64,000 nucleotides of DNA from Vanilla planifolia (taxonomy: Eukaryota > Streptophyta > Magnoliopsida > Asparagales > Orchidaceae): contig CM043865.1 in NCBI GenBank assembly GCA_023846275.1, positions 9,784,068 to 9,848,067 on the forward strand, in the 5' to 3' direction. The notes below the pieces were generated by a model that made no database searches, was not told the origin of the DNA, and was given only the letters and a program-made list of their open reading frames with translations. This document shows, in pieces, positions 13,557 through 26,566 of this stretch (its first letter is position 1; every line of letters starts with the position of its first letter). The translations under genes were made by a program, and so were the position numbers.

Positions 13557-13562
13557 CACGTG
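13557..13562 (+). promoter_or_regulatory. G-box / ABRE-type element
   Basis: CACGTG, in the context GCACGTGTC, is 150 bp upstream of the start codon of the PRC-barrel gene. G-boxes are bound by bZIP and bHLH factors and are frequent in light- and ABA-regulated plant promoters. A lone hexamer can occur by chance, so a role is inference. Confidence 0.35.
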
Positions 13563-13697
13563 TCATCCTATCACGGTTTTTGCATACGAGCTTTTCAGTT
13601 CGCTCCGTTATCTCCTCAAAGGATAGTGGGAAACAACTCGCTTTTCAGACTGATTAAGGCTACTGAATCACCTCTGCCCTGTAAGAAACTCGAAAGC

Positions 13698-13705
13698 TAG
13701 GGTTT
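13698..13705 (+). promoter_or_regulatory. Telo-box-like element before a start codon
   Basis: TAGGGTTT (reverse AAACCCTA) ends 6 bases before the ATG at 13712. Telo-boxes of this sequence are common near the transcription start of plant genes for the translation apparatus and organelle proteins. The position fits a short 5' leader. Confidence 0.35.
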
Positions 13706-13711
13706 AGCTCG

Positions 13712-16700
13712 ATGCTTGCTGCGTTGTACCCACTTCCTGGAGAATCAAGCACCCGTGCTATCTGTTTTGGTTCCTGCCGATTCTATCCCCGGCGGGAGTT
13801 TGTTGAAGACCGCCTTTTTTTAAGTACAGACGTTCATATCTTTCTCCATCCCCTTAGTTCACGGCCTCTGGGAGATAGGACTAAGTTTCACCCAGGACTG
13901 ATTCATGAAGGATTTTACTGTTTTGCTTCACCTACAGCGGGCTCAGCGGGTTACCGTTCGGGTGATCGATACACGACCAAGTGGGAATCTATCAAAGACA
14001 TTTCTGGTTTGAAGTCGAGCATTAGGGGAAGAAAACGGAGAGATGCTAAGGGAGCTTCACAGCCATCGACGTTCGATTTTCTTGAGTTGAAGCGAGCGCT
14101 AGGGAAGGAGGAGAACACCTTGGGCGATTCTAAAGAGGGAAATTTGGGGCCACAAGGTTCAGAGGAATTCCCATCGAGCTCAAAGAAGGAAGTTTCTGTT
14201 GTTGGCAGGCCGACTGTTGGAGGTGGAAGGCAAATTATCAGGAGGTCCAATTTGCTAGCGAAACAGGTGATCAGCATGGAGTCTGCTCGAAGCTTGGGCT
14301 TCGTCTCCCAATTGTGGGTTGACACGAGAAGGGTGAGTTTGTGACTGGTTTTGCATTTCGGTAATTATAGTTTCAAATTCTAGAAAACAGCGTCATTAGA
14401 AGCCAACCTGCATGCCAAGGAAGCTAAGACTTATTAACTTAAAAGAGGTATTTCATACCGGATATGCATCACATTCCAGAGTAGGGGAATCTAACTATTG
14501 CTAACTGCTAAGAAGCATCTCCAACGAGAATCTTTAACCTTAATGAAGTTCTTGGAAAGGTATAAGTCCAGACTTCTTATATCTATATCTAGGAAGGTTG
14601 GCAGTCACTGCCTCTATGTATTGATCAATAATATTTGTTTTTGTATGCGTTTTTATGCTCTCTTTTTTAAAAGTTTTGGTTCATTCAATTTGAAAATTAA
14701 AAGAAAAAGAACAATGCTGTCATTTGAGAAATGTATATTCCAAAAAAGAGAGGAAGATGGGGGCTCACAAAGGAAGATGAAATTTTAGCTCTTTTTGCCT
14801 TTAGTGGTACGATAACCTTGATTCGAAAGACAATATCCTTTTACAACTTGGTATGATGAAAATAATTTAACCTCAATTCACATGAGAAAAATCTAAGGTA
14901 GGTACAATTTTGAAAAGAAACATAATAATGTATATATAAATCATGAAAATAATTTGACAATAGAAGAAAATTTGTTCTTTTATTTTTTCTGGAAGTTGTA
15001 TATCAAAATACTCAAATTTGAAATAACATAGCATGTGATGGCAATCCATATATGAAATCATTGAATTTGAAATATATGTAAAATAACTTAAAAAGTTTTC
15101 ATGCAAACTAGTAGGCTAAACTTTGTAGAAAAGTATGATCAACAAAATACTCTTTGTGATGGTCATAACAAATAACATTAATACATGGGAATGTGTAATA
15201 AAAAACTCATACTCTATGCAATGCAACTGAATAATATTACATGTGTAATATTCACAAGTAATAAAAATAAGTCATTAAATTCTCATATGATGCTTACAAT
15301 TAATTACTTGAATAAATCATGTTAATTAGCACAATTCTATACGACATGAAGTGTCTAAATATGGACAAATTATAAATATAAATATTGTCAATACCTAAAG
15401 GTCAAGATTGCCAAACTAATGGTATGTGCAAAAACCATACCTATGATATCATGAATATAATAAGTATGCATCTTCACTCCAATTTGTTGAGCACCTTTCC
15501 CACTGAATATATCATCCAAAACCTTTCCTCATTGGGAAGCAAACCAGATTGAAGACATCTTTGCCCTTAGACTGTAACATAACTTCCCAAGGATGCCTTG
15601 ACAGAAAAACATAGCATCTATAATCCAAGCACGAGTTGGTCAGCTTAATGAAAGATTTTTGGATAAGACTCTTTTGTTAGGAGGTTCTAGGTTACTTGTT
15701 CTTTATGAATTGGAGTACATATTAAAAGTAGTTGGGGCTCCATTTTCTTTTATTCTCATTTAGCATCTACACAAAGTAGTAGATAGTGGCCACCATGTGT
15801 GGGGTTGGTTGATTGTCCACATTCCCAAAGTGCTCGAAAATATTTTAGAAATATTGTTGAAATGGTAGCCATAGGCTGTAAAGGAGGAACTCTATATATA
15901 TGCAAACCTTTTTGAGGATCTTCGACTTGGGCATCTCACGCTTTTTGAGGATATGGATTGTGATATCATCATTATCTCATTACCCCATGTGATATGTGCA
16001 AATCTCCTCCTTAACCATTGTGGATTGCTAGAAATCTTTGAAAGTGCCATAAAAAAATAAGAGATGATGCTTGGGAGTTAAGGGAATTCAAATGCACAAG
16101 ATGAAGCCATAGGGTGAAATGTGTAGTCACCATGACTTATTTATAAGCATGGTGTAGAATATGAATCGATGTCTCAAGCACTGCATAATTTGATTGTCTA
16201 CTCTTGGCCACATATCATGATTTAATCTTACTTGTTTGAGTCCAACCCATGATTTGATAACTTCCATTAAGTTTTTCTCTCAAATTAATTTTAGAGTTTT
16301 AAATTTTTAAGATGCATTTTCTACTAATCTCGTATTTTTTTTTGCATTTTCAAGTAAATGTTCTCGTTGAATAATTTAATTGGTACGATATGAGCTCTTT
16401 CGGTTGGAATTTACATTTTTTCGATAATTATTTTAAATTTTTATTTTTAAGATTTTTTTATTGTTTATGTTAACGTTTTAGAAGTTTCTATCATTTGAAT
16501 TGTTCCTTGTTTACATTATCTTCTTGCCTTGATCAAGAAACATTAGTCAAGACCATGAATTAGGGTAAAAATCCAAGATTTGCTTCAGGGCAAATCAAGA
16601 GAACTTATTTGCCAAAACATTTCTACAATGACATGAAAAAATGTTACTTCTTAAAACATCATTTCATGATCGAGTACAATACTTATGTTGGCACATTAAA

Positions 16701-19700
16701 AAAGGAAAACATAATGATCTCACTCTTGGAAAGCACTACTCAAATCATGTCCCTTTCTTTGTCTTTTTTGACAATCCATTGGTTGAACTAACACTACAGC
16801 AGTTGAATCACAAGCAACACTAACATGACTCACAAAGTGATCAAGTTATCCTCAATCATGGTCACTAGCATCAGTTTAGCTCCATTCTAAGATTTCAAGG
16901 AGTCCTGGAGGCCTATCAAATGGGGGCAAAGTGGATTTGTCCACCTCCTTGATTGTGAATTAACAATGACTCTAGTGCAAGAGCACATCTTTCCAATATA
17001 GATCTTTATTCTAAACAAAGTCATGTTAGGACCTATGGTTGAACCTAGTTAAGCTACATTTGATTGGACTAGCTTCTCTAATCAAAAGATTAATCTTAAC
17101 ATTTTTTTAGTCATTACTTTATTGGATTTCTTTGGCAACAATCATCAAAGAACCCTACCACTTATATTACATATATATATATATATCATATTAGTATATA
17201 CTCTCATATGTTATAATATATGTAAAATCAATTAATATCATATAATATGTTTATATTATATTTCATAACATCACATCTCATAATAATATCTCACATTAAT
17301 TAATAATTATCCTATTTATATCAGAATTATTTTAATTTGTCTATATGATGGCCACGATATTTCTTTTCTATAACTTTTTCTTTATTTTATTTTTTCCTTT
17401 TATATCCTGCACAAAATTCATTTTTATTATTATCATATGATTACTTTTCAATTGCAAAGCATTTAAGATTTTCAATTTTATCTAATTTTTTTCTTACTTA
17501 AATTCTTGAACTCTGTATAATTTGTTTGCTTAAAGTATTTACAGCAAAGCTATATAATTTTTGAAGCTCTCTTGCAAAACCTTATTCATCTTCTTCTTGA
17601 AGTGCCATTTGTTCTCCTTGATGTGTGGTATATTATGCTTTGCCTACATGATATGTTTGCAAAGTAGGCAAAGCTTTCCAACTCTTACATCTTCATTGTT
17701 GAAGATAAATATATGATATGTTGGTTTCAATATATGATACGTTTTTCACAAGGCATCATACGTGAGTTTAAAAAGAGTGTACGCTGCTCACCTTTCTTAA
17801 GTTAAAAATATGATACATTGAATATTAACGTAATGTCTGTTTTTTCTTTGAGAAACTGAGTTCGAATAGCCACTCTCTCACCTAGACTTGAACATATAAT
17901 ATGCTAAAAAATAATATAACGACTTGTTTCTCAAGAAAGGGCTAGTCTTACTTATATGGCATACTACCTGCTGATGCTCAATGCATAATATGTTGGACTT
18001 AACATATTATATATTTAATTCTCATGTACAATGTTTCTAGACATATATGAGAAGTCACAATTCATTAAATTCTACTTAAATCATGTCCAATTTCACTACA
18101 ACCCTTAAGCAAACTAAAATACGTCCCAAACGCATCTTAAAGAAGTGAAATACTAATTAAAAATGTCTTTACTCAATCCCTTGCTCTAAAATGGATCAAG
18201 CTTTTGTCAAAGCCTTTTCTCTCTCAAGATCAAGGCTTTTGATGTAGCTCTCTAAGAAGATCTTTTGCCTAAAACTTGTAAAAAAATAATAGTTTCTTAT
18301 ATACAATAAAAAAATAATAGATTTTTCAAATTTACTTTGGTTAATGACAAACCAAGATTTGCTTAGGGTAAAAATCCAAGATTTGCTTCAATGCAAATCA
18401 AGAGAACTTATTCACCAAAAACTTTCTGCAATAACATACGAAAAAATGAGTTATGCAAGGTACTTAAAAACAATATCGTTTCATGATTTAGTACAATGCT
18501 TATGTTGGCACATTAAAAAAGGAAAACATAATGATCTCTCTTGGAAAGCATTGCTCAAATCATGCCCCTTTGTCTTTTTCGAAATCCATTGGTTGAACTA
18601 ACACTTTAGCAGTCGAATCATAAGAGACACTAACATGACACCAAAGTGATCAAGCTATCCTCAATCATGGTCATCAGCATCTTTTTAGCTCCCTTCTAGG
18701 ATTTCAAGGAGTCCTAAAGGCCTATCACATGAGGGTGAAGCGAATTTGCCCTCCATCTTCTTGATTGTGAATTAGCATTGCCTCTAGTGCAAGGGCACAC
18801 TTTCAAAGTACAGATTGTTATTCTAGATGAAATCATGTTAGGACCTAGGGTTGAGTCTAGTTAGGCTACATTTGATTAGATTAGCTTCTCTAATCACATT
18901 TGGTCACGAGGCTAATCTTAACATTTTTTTGTTATTATTTTACTGGATTTCCCCCATTTGATTTACATAGGGTAATATTTAACCACTCAATGCAATCAAT
19001 CTTCTGCATGGAGTAGTTCCTTATAACCACTCCAAATTATCCACTACAACAACTTCCCAAGGTTGTCTTTTACAAACTCCTATGATAGCCCTCTACAACT
19101 TCCTAGGGTAATATCAATGATTGATTACGTGGGGAGTTCATTATAGTAATCGAGAATCCATCCCCTTGCCAACCTGTTAGGAATCCCCTTCTCATGAGGT
19201 CACTTTCTTGCCTTTGTACTTGTTGGAAATTTTTTGGTAACAAGTTGGTAGTGGATTTAGTCTTCGAAGCATTTGTTTAATTTGTGCCAATTAATCTTTA
19301 ATTTCCAAGTTTCCACTTTGTAAGTGTGCATCAATAATTATTGGTTAAATTGTCATCCACGTAGTGGTTTTGTCATCTTTTTCCAGAGGTATACTATTGT
19401 AGTCCTGATACATTCTTAAACAATGCCATTAATGAGATTTTCAACAAGTTTTAAGTGGTCTAGCTTCTCTTGTGCTTACTAGTTTTTTGCTTGATTTACC
19501 TTTGCAAATGTTTGATGGTTGCAATGAGGTTGGGCTTACTTGGATTTGTGGTATTCTAGATAAATTATGTGTGCATCTTATCTCCTTTCCTTTCCAATTT
19601 AGGAGGGGGCTTTTGTATGGGTTTAGCTTTGGCCAGTTTAGGTAGATTTGGCTTTTTTAAATGATCATTATTGATTATCCAACTTAAGGAATTTGGATCT

Positions 19701-22700
19701 ATATTCATATCTGAACCAACAAATAAAAGATGATACTTTGGGAGCATCTCCTTTGTCTCTCAAGTTTTATCCCTGATCGTATTGCTCTTTTGGATTACTT
19801 TTGCTAATGGAATGGAAAGTCAACAAAGTTCATGAATTTGATGATCAATCATGCACTTTGTCTCCTCCAAGCAACTCAAATCACAATGAACCGCTAGTAA
19901 ATCATGCTAAATGATGTGAGGATTGTTATGTCTAAATCACTGTAATGAAGAAACTTCAAACATGTTATGGTTGCCTACTAGCATGGATGGGAGAGCTAAA
20001 TGGTAAGCAACCTTACCCTCTCCCTTGATAACCTCAATATACAACTAATGTATTGTGTTATTGTCAAATTGGATAGTTTTTCTCCTAAGTGATATTTTCA
20101 ATAATATGTACTCTCTAACCTAAAACTCAATCTCTTGATGCTTTGGGTTAAAATATCTCCCCTATGTCTCCTAGATAGATCAAAGGTGCTTCTAAAACAA
20201 ATGATTTTTTTAGTTATCTTTTTAGCCATCTCGGGTCTTAATTGTCTATGTTGCTTACTTCAAACTAGCACAAGAGAGTTCTACATCTTCTACCTTAAAG
20301 TCCTTCATAAGTTTTAATGTTGATACTATAAAAGCTATTGCTATAAAAAAATTCAACAAACCAGGTATAGTTTCTCAAACTCAGAGCACAACTAATTGAA
20401 TCTAAATAGTATTCGCTAACTTCCCATTTATCTAAAGATAAAATTATGTTGAAGCACACTCGCTTCCAAAGCTTAGAAGTGAACCTCCTATTATATTAGT
20501 CACAATAAGGGAAGAATCTCCATGATACAATATATGATTTTTTGTGTTCATGTTCACCACTATTCAAACGATATCATTAATACATCTAAATCTTGGTAGA
20601 CCAATCACTAGAATTCATACTAGTATCATCTCACTTCTATGCTGGAATAAGGAGAGATTGCAACAAACCATTAGGCCTCTTTTGCTTAACTTTGATTATT
20701 TGACTAGTCAAGCACTAGATCTCCATGCTAGGTCACCAGAAAGCTCTATTATTGAAGTCCTACTTGATTAAAGGTGTACAATCGATCTATAAATGTTAAC
20801 ATAGCTCTATTAATCTCACACTTTGAACTTGATATAGACAGAACTTGATCGCTAATTCACGTCATCTTGGGATCCTTTGATTGGGTTGCATGAATTTAAT
20901 TTAGAATTGTAGGCTGGAGCTATATCAAAGTCAAAATAGTTTCATTCTCTACTAGTATAATCTCAAGCTAAAAGTGCTCGCTCCCTATTGAGCACCAACT
21001 ATGCCTGAATGATTAACCAAATTTGCACTGAATGAGGACTTTTGACTTGGAGCATTTGCCACATCATTAACCTTGTCTTGAAGATTTTGAATATGCAAGC
21101 TATAATCTTCATTAGTTCAAGTCATTTCCTTTATCTCAAATTCAACTCCTAATGGAAGATGTACTTTAAGCTCTTATGCTTTGTAAAAATCTCTTGCCAA
21201 ACTCCTTAGAGATATGTTTTGAGAACTTTGAAACAAAAATGATAACAATTAGCACAAGTTTATGAGTGGGCTAATTTTTTTCCACTTGAGCTACCTAGTG
21301 GCATAACCAAAACCCTACCATACTGCATAAGAACACAACTCAAGTCCTGAATCTAAGCATCACTAAATATCTGAATTCCATTAGTTTTTGGAGAGATGGT
21401 ATGGGAGTTTATGCTAAGCAATTTTTTAGCCTCTAAAAACTCTACTGGCAAGCATTGAACCATTTAAATTTGACAATTTTTTATGTCCAGACAAAGGTAC
21501 AACAATGGGAGAAAATTTCTTCCCAAAGCACGTGTAATAATTTCTACTAAATCAAGGAACATTGCCTGGCCTGAGCTAATCAATCGTTTCCTTGACTTTA
21601 ATGGGATCAATAGAAATGCCAGTACTTTCTTTTTGGGAGTCATTGGCAGTGCACCATTGCTATGCTTGATCCTATTGGCTTGTCCGAAAGTTTTTGGTCT
21701 TTCTTTTGAGCTTTTGATGATGATGATATAATGATGCTGGTTCTGATCTGTATTTTATGATTCAACATTCTTATTGGTTGATTTCAGTGGATTGTAAAAT
21801 TGATTGAAGTGAGATTGAATTTGCTTTCTGGAGATAGTGAGAAGTTTCTTCTCAAGGATGTGTATAAGGTATATGAAATGTCTCCTTTTTCGCTTGTACT
21901 TTTTTTAATTAAACATTGTTATTTTCTTAGAGCTGTTTCTCTTATCAAAGCGTCACATTTCAGGTTGTGAGCTTATGATAGTGTTAACTTATCATGATAT
22001 TTGCCCTGCTAGATTTCTATTCTAATGTCATTTTTTCTGCTAGGTTGGGGACGTTGTGCTTGTTCGGGATGAGTCTGTTATGGAAAACGAACTTGACATG
22101 ACTGGTTTGGATTCTTTGGTGCGTGATTATCTGTTACATTACATAATATATTGGAAAGCTGCATGGTTTTATTTCTGTTTGAAATAAAAACTGCTGCCTC
22201 CTAATTAGGTGTCTTTTCATTCACCTTAATTTTCTAATGATGATTTTTCCATATCAGGCTGCACTTTTTGCCGGTAAATTTCTATTGTTTTCCAGATAGT
22301 TAGCAGCTTCAACATCAGAACAATCTTCTCACAAAACAGAATAATACCATAGTTTTCCATGCCATTACTGAGCATGGTTTATGTGATTACTCAATATTTG
22401 GAGGTGATTTGTTTTTATTTTGATTTTGCTGATATTTCAGTCTTCATCAAAATCTGTGCTTCTTTGGTCATATGTATAGCATTCAATCTGTTCAATCTTT
22501 AAAATACATAAAGGGGGTACCTAGTTACTGGAGAAAATGTATTTTGGCACCTAAGAAAGATAAATACTAGTCTTTCTGAAGTTAGTGTTGGTCAAATAGA
22601 AGACAATCACATTGATATTGAAGAATATATGTTAAAAGATGCATGGAATATTTGGTATTGATTCTTCCTTATGCTATGGGAATTTGGTAAGAGCTTTTTA

Positions 22701-25700
22701 GAGCAACGAAAAGATTTTCATGTGGCATAATAGGCCTAAAAGGACAATAGGGCTGAGCATCATCAGAGTTCATTTGATAGGCCTCAAGGAAGAGATCTGT
22801 ATTGGAGATATTGGTGGATAGGGTAATGAGTTGAAAACTTAATTGCAAAATATTCATGTTATGGGGCTTTGGTATGCTTGGTTCTTGAGATCTTCTATAA
22901 AGTAAATAGAAAGTCAGAAAAAGGTTTTGAGCTTAAGGGGTAATAGAATGACAAATGTAGGTTTATAATTTTGGTTGAATTCAAATTAATAGTGTAATGT
23001 CGTTAGGAGGTCAGTCATACCATTTTTTATGCTTGTGAAGGAGAATCTCACATAGATAACTAAATGTATCTTTATAGTAAGTGAATTGCACAAAACCACA
23101 ATTGGATGGTGCATTTGAGTGCTTGTGCTAGTATCAAACGGAAGTTATTACCTAATGAAGCTGATTTTAATAGAAATAAGAATGTTATACATAGATGAAT
23201 AGTAAAACTTGGATGTATTGCATAACTTCAAATAACATGAGTAGCTATTGTGGAATATAATAAATGCTTCAGAAAAAAAAAAAACAGAGCTCAGATTCAG
23301 CAATGGAGTGTCAGTGTTGTGTAAATAAGATGCTTTGATAAATTAATGTGACAGGAACGAAAACAAAAAAGCTACGTCAAGTAATTCTAGAATTGTATAA
23401 ACTAGGTAGCCTATTTTTCACACTCTCTTGGAACGGATGAATACTAAGGATGAATAAAAGATTATCGTTTAACTGTTAGGACTACCGAGTTGGATATTGA
23501 TTGCTGTCCTTAATGTTGCAGAAGTTACGACTTTGAAACTGGATTTGTGCTTTGGTATTGATTTCACCTGTTTTTCTTTCACAGCATTTGCCAAATTTGT
23601 TATTTTGATTCGAATCACGAACACGGGAAATACCATTGTTCTTAATAGCTTTACTGTACGGTAAAATACGCTTCTAGATGGGTAACCTTCAACTTTGCTT
23701 TTGAAAGCTGGATGCTTTTGTTTTTCACCAATTCAATTTTTTGTTGTTTGCCAAATTATATTTATATTTTTTTATTTCTCTAAATCAATTATTGTTCATA
23801 TTCATAAGTACAGATTTGTTCCCCCGTTGTGCTTAACCGTGCAATATTTGTTAGGTAGGATACAATTTGGTAAAGCGTAGCAGACGTAGCATAGGCAAGG
23901 TGAGTGCTTTGGTGCAGTAAACACAACAGATGAATTGGTGTATATTATTATTACCCATTCTCTATGACTATTCAATCTTGCAGATTCGTGGCTATTCTTT
24001 CAACATCAATAGTGGATCTGTAGAAATGCTAGAATTCGACTCATTTGGCTTTTCTATTATCCCATCAAGTCTGGTACTTTTTGCAATGTGATGTATGCCT
24101 TTTTGCGTGAGTTAATGTTTCATATAACAGAGAACTCACGTTTGGTTTTGTCACCAGGTGAGCAGTTATTGCTTGTTGGTTGACAATGTTGTTGACGTTG
24201 AGCCTGATAAAGTCATGGTGCATGAAGAGGCTTTATCTCATGTTCAGAGGTTAACTAAGGTATATGACTCCCCAATGGAACCAATAACGCAATGTTTGCC
24301 TTGTTAGAAATATTTCGCCAGTTATGATACCAAAAAATGCAACAACGTACGAAGGCTCTTGATATATGTTAACATGGAGCACTGGAATATAGAAAAAGGT
24401 ATAAGAAATAAAAAAGCTAAAGAAAAATAAAATGAAAACAAAGGAATTTGCATGGAATAATCCAATGTGAGAAAAAAATTATGATGGGATCAACAAGCTC
24501 TGCTATGAATTCGAATGCTCCTCTTAAATTTTCAAGAGGAGAAAGGGTAAAGACTGGTCACACGAATAGAGAGGTTTAGCAGGAAAGGTTGTTGAGATCT
24601 ACAAGTAGAAGAACAAGATCATCATCCTTGTCAAAGTGTTACTTTTATTGATAGTTAGAATGGCTGTCAGTTGTAACCTTCACTCTTCCAGGTGCTTGGA
24701 AAAACTGGACTTTGCTTAAGGTCACCATGTGGCTCCAAGTGCTTGGAGAAACTGAACATTCAATTTGTAAGACCATCACCAGATTGATCTAGGCTTAGAA
24801 TAGTGCATTGGGGTTTCTAGGGTTTTACATGATCATTGTCTGGGTTATGATTTTGTAGAAAAATAAAAGATTTATTTGGTATTTTCTAGCTTACATTGGT
24901 TTGTGCTATTTAGATTTTGTTCAAATTCTTATTGAATCAATCATATTAATTATCCAATTGTTAAATGAAGTTATTGTTTTTATTTTATTTTAAGTCATCA
25001 ACCATATTAGTAGGATTGAAAATATGCTTCTTTAAGGAAAGTACATATTTCACAGAACATGCACCTTATTCAGGCTAAAGATCATATTAATACTTTTGTT
25101 AAAGAATTAAGTAAAAAAATTCAAATAAATTATCCACCAAAACAAATCCTATTGATGTGACACATGTTTTTTTGGATGATGTGATGCATATTGAAGCAGG
25201 TTTGAGCAACTATTTTTGTCAAAACATCTTCAGGGACCAGAAAACAGGTTTACGATGCACATTTGATCCCCAACTCAGGCAGCTCAGCGATACTAGGGTT
25301 TGTCATGTTGACTAATGGTAAAATGTTCTTGGATTCGGGCAAAATGTGACATGATTTTCGAGGTTTAAAATTCTTCATCTGGAGAATTACACTATACCAT
25401 GCTATGATGTGGCTTGCTAAACTAAATTACGGTTTAATTTGCTAATCAATGACGTATTTTTTTTTTTTTCAAAATATGGTTTATGAGATTGATTTAAGTT
25501 GTAATCGACGAGCTTAAATAGTAATTCAATTTTGAAATAAAAGAAGTCATGAGAATGTGTTAAACCTTCTTGTGTAGGGAATTTGGGATGCTGGATGTAT
25601 ACAGCAGTGCAGAGACGATCATGACACCGTCGCTGATTTCCGTCGGAAAAGGATTAATACAGATAGAAGGCGGAGACGGCCGACGTATGGGGACACCAAC

Positions 25701-25757
25701 TCTCCTCACAAGGAGAAGGAAGAGGATGACGACTGGGATCTTCCTATGGAGTATTGA
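13712..25757 (+). CDS. PRC-barrel domain protein, cyanobacterial/plastid type (7 exons)
   Basis: Exons are 13712-14332, 21788-21868, 22044-22118, 23855-23899, 23984-24073, 24158-24259 and 25578-25757, all GT-AG and phase 0, giving 397 residues. After a poorly conserved N-terminal region of about 170 residues comes a first PRC-barrel half (residues about 172-259, with QIIRRSNLLAKQVIS, GFVSQLWVD and NLLSGDSEKFLL). A second half follows (about 260-338, with GYNLVKRSRRSIGKIRGYSF). The C-terminus is basic and then acidic (EEDDDWDLPMEY). This order closely resembles the two-PRC-barrel proteins of cyanobacteria and their plant plastid homologues. PRC barrels are also found in RimM and in photosynthetic reaction-centre H subunits. 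The first 60 or so residues are rich in Ser, Arg and hydroxylated residues with few acids, as in a chloroplast transit peptide (inference). The molecular role is not known to me. Intron 1 is about 7.46 kb. Confidence 0.85.
16561..17128 (+). repeat. Direct repeat, left copy
   Basis: It starts TAGGGTAAAAATCCAAGATT and ends in the ATTGGATTTC block. It aligns over its whole length with 18365-18951 in the same orientation. A 40-base block (16682-16721) is identical to 18499-18538, while the rest is diverged by substitutions and small indels. It could be one terminal repeat of a small non-coding element of about 2.4 kb, or a segmental duplication. No TG..CA ends or target-site duplication were seen. 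Confidence 0.8.
18365..18951 (+). repeat. Direct repeat, right copy
   Basis: This is the partner of 16561-17128. Its left edge contains a small extra duplication: CAAGATTTGCTT occurs immediately before and again just inside the repeat. About 1.24 kb separates the two copies, and that spacer has no coding capacity. Confidence 0.8.
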
Positions 25758-26199
25758 TTGAATCTGTATGCGTGGAACAAATGTGCATTTGTTTAAGAAA
25801 TTTACAGGAAAATATTCCTGTACTTATCAAAAAGATAATTGTGAATGCATATATTGAAATAAAAATAAAATAAACTTCAATATTTTTACAAAGAAACTTG
25901 CTTAACTGTTGTGAAAATTATAAAGTGTAGTTGTTATTATGATCTTGTATGATGATTTGAGGATCAGATGTTTTGTGTGTTGAGTGTTGGATTTTAAATC
26001 TCAAGGGTGAATTTGACATCAAGTGGATCTAAATGTTTATCCTCAAACAAATAGGTCTAGAAGGTTTAGTCTAGAGTAGTTTGGTTGTATGAAGAATTAA
26101 CAACTGAGATTTGACTTAAAGAATTTATTAAGAATTAATTTTTAAAGGCTCTCGATTATGAATGATGTATAGATTGCCAAATGCCGTTCAAGAGAAATC

Positions 26200-26400
26200 C
26201 TACAACTGATATCTTTGTATAGGCTGACCTCTTCCCCTTCCTCTCGCCGGTATCAACCGTTTCAACGACGCGTTCGGCATAATACGGCTTCATAATCCAC
26301 CACCAATTGCTATCCGATCCCGGGATTAGCAACTAATAACGAGTAATTTAGCCGGTTAATCCCGCGTATATAAGATGCTGGCGGGAGAGTGCAACAAGCA
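26200..26400 (+). promoter_or_regulatory. Promoter of the NET4-like gene with TATA box
   Basis: TATATAA at 26367-26373 lies in a locally GC-richer stretch (CCGCG just before, GGCGGGAG after). Transcription would be expected to begin around 26400. This gives a leader that starts near AAGCAGAGTCGGACAGAG and reaches the donor at 26567. The promoter lies only about 0.6 kb past the stop codon of the upstream PRC-barrel gene. Confidence 0.5.
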
Positions 26401-26566
26401 GAGTCGGACAGAGAAAGAGAAACGGAAGTGCGGGTATCTTTTGTACTTCGCATTTGGCGAAGCGCGCGATCACTTCTTCCGGTGATCGCCTCAGCCACAT
26501 TGTTTGATTTCATCGTGCTCTCGCTTAGCCGGCTGTGATTTGATTGGCTTTCGGCATTGGATCCTT

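Larger units (their letters stand above)
14333..21787 (+). other. Very long first intron of the PRC-barrel gene
   Basis: The donor is GTGAGT at 14333 and the acceptor is TTTCAG ending at 21787. The intron is AT-rich and carries a direct-repeat pair near 16.56 and 18.37 kb and a TA-rich stretch near 17.17 kb. It also has a segment near 17.69-18.02 kb with repeated ATATGATA words. I found no exon of another gene in it. An open frame at 21483-21731 shows no recognisable domain. Confidence 0.75.

Noticed and set aside
17862-17880. GAGTTCGAATAGCCACTC, which resembles a tRNA T-arm
   Set aside because: No acceptor stem, D-arm or anticodon arm could be drawn around it. Other GTTCGA-like sites (23608, 62461) also failed.
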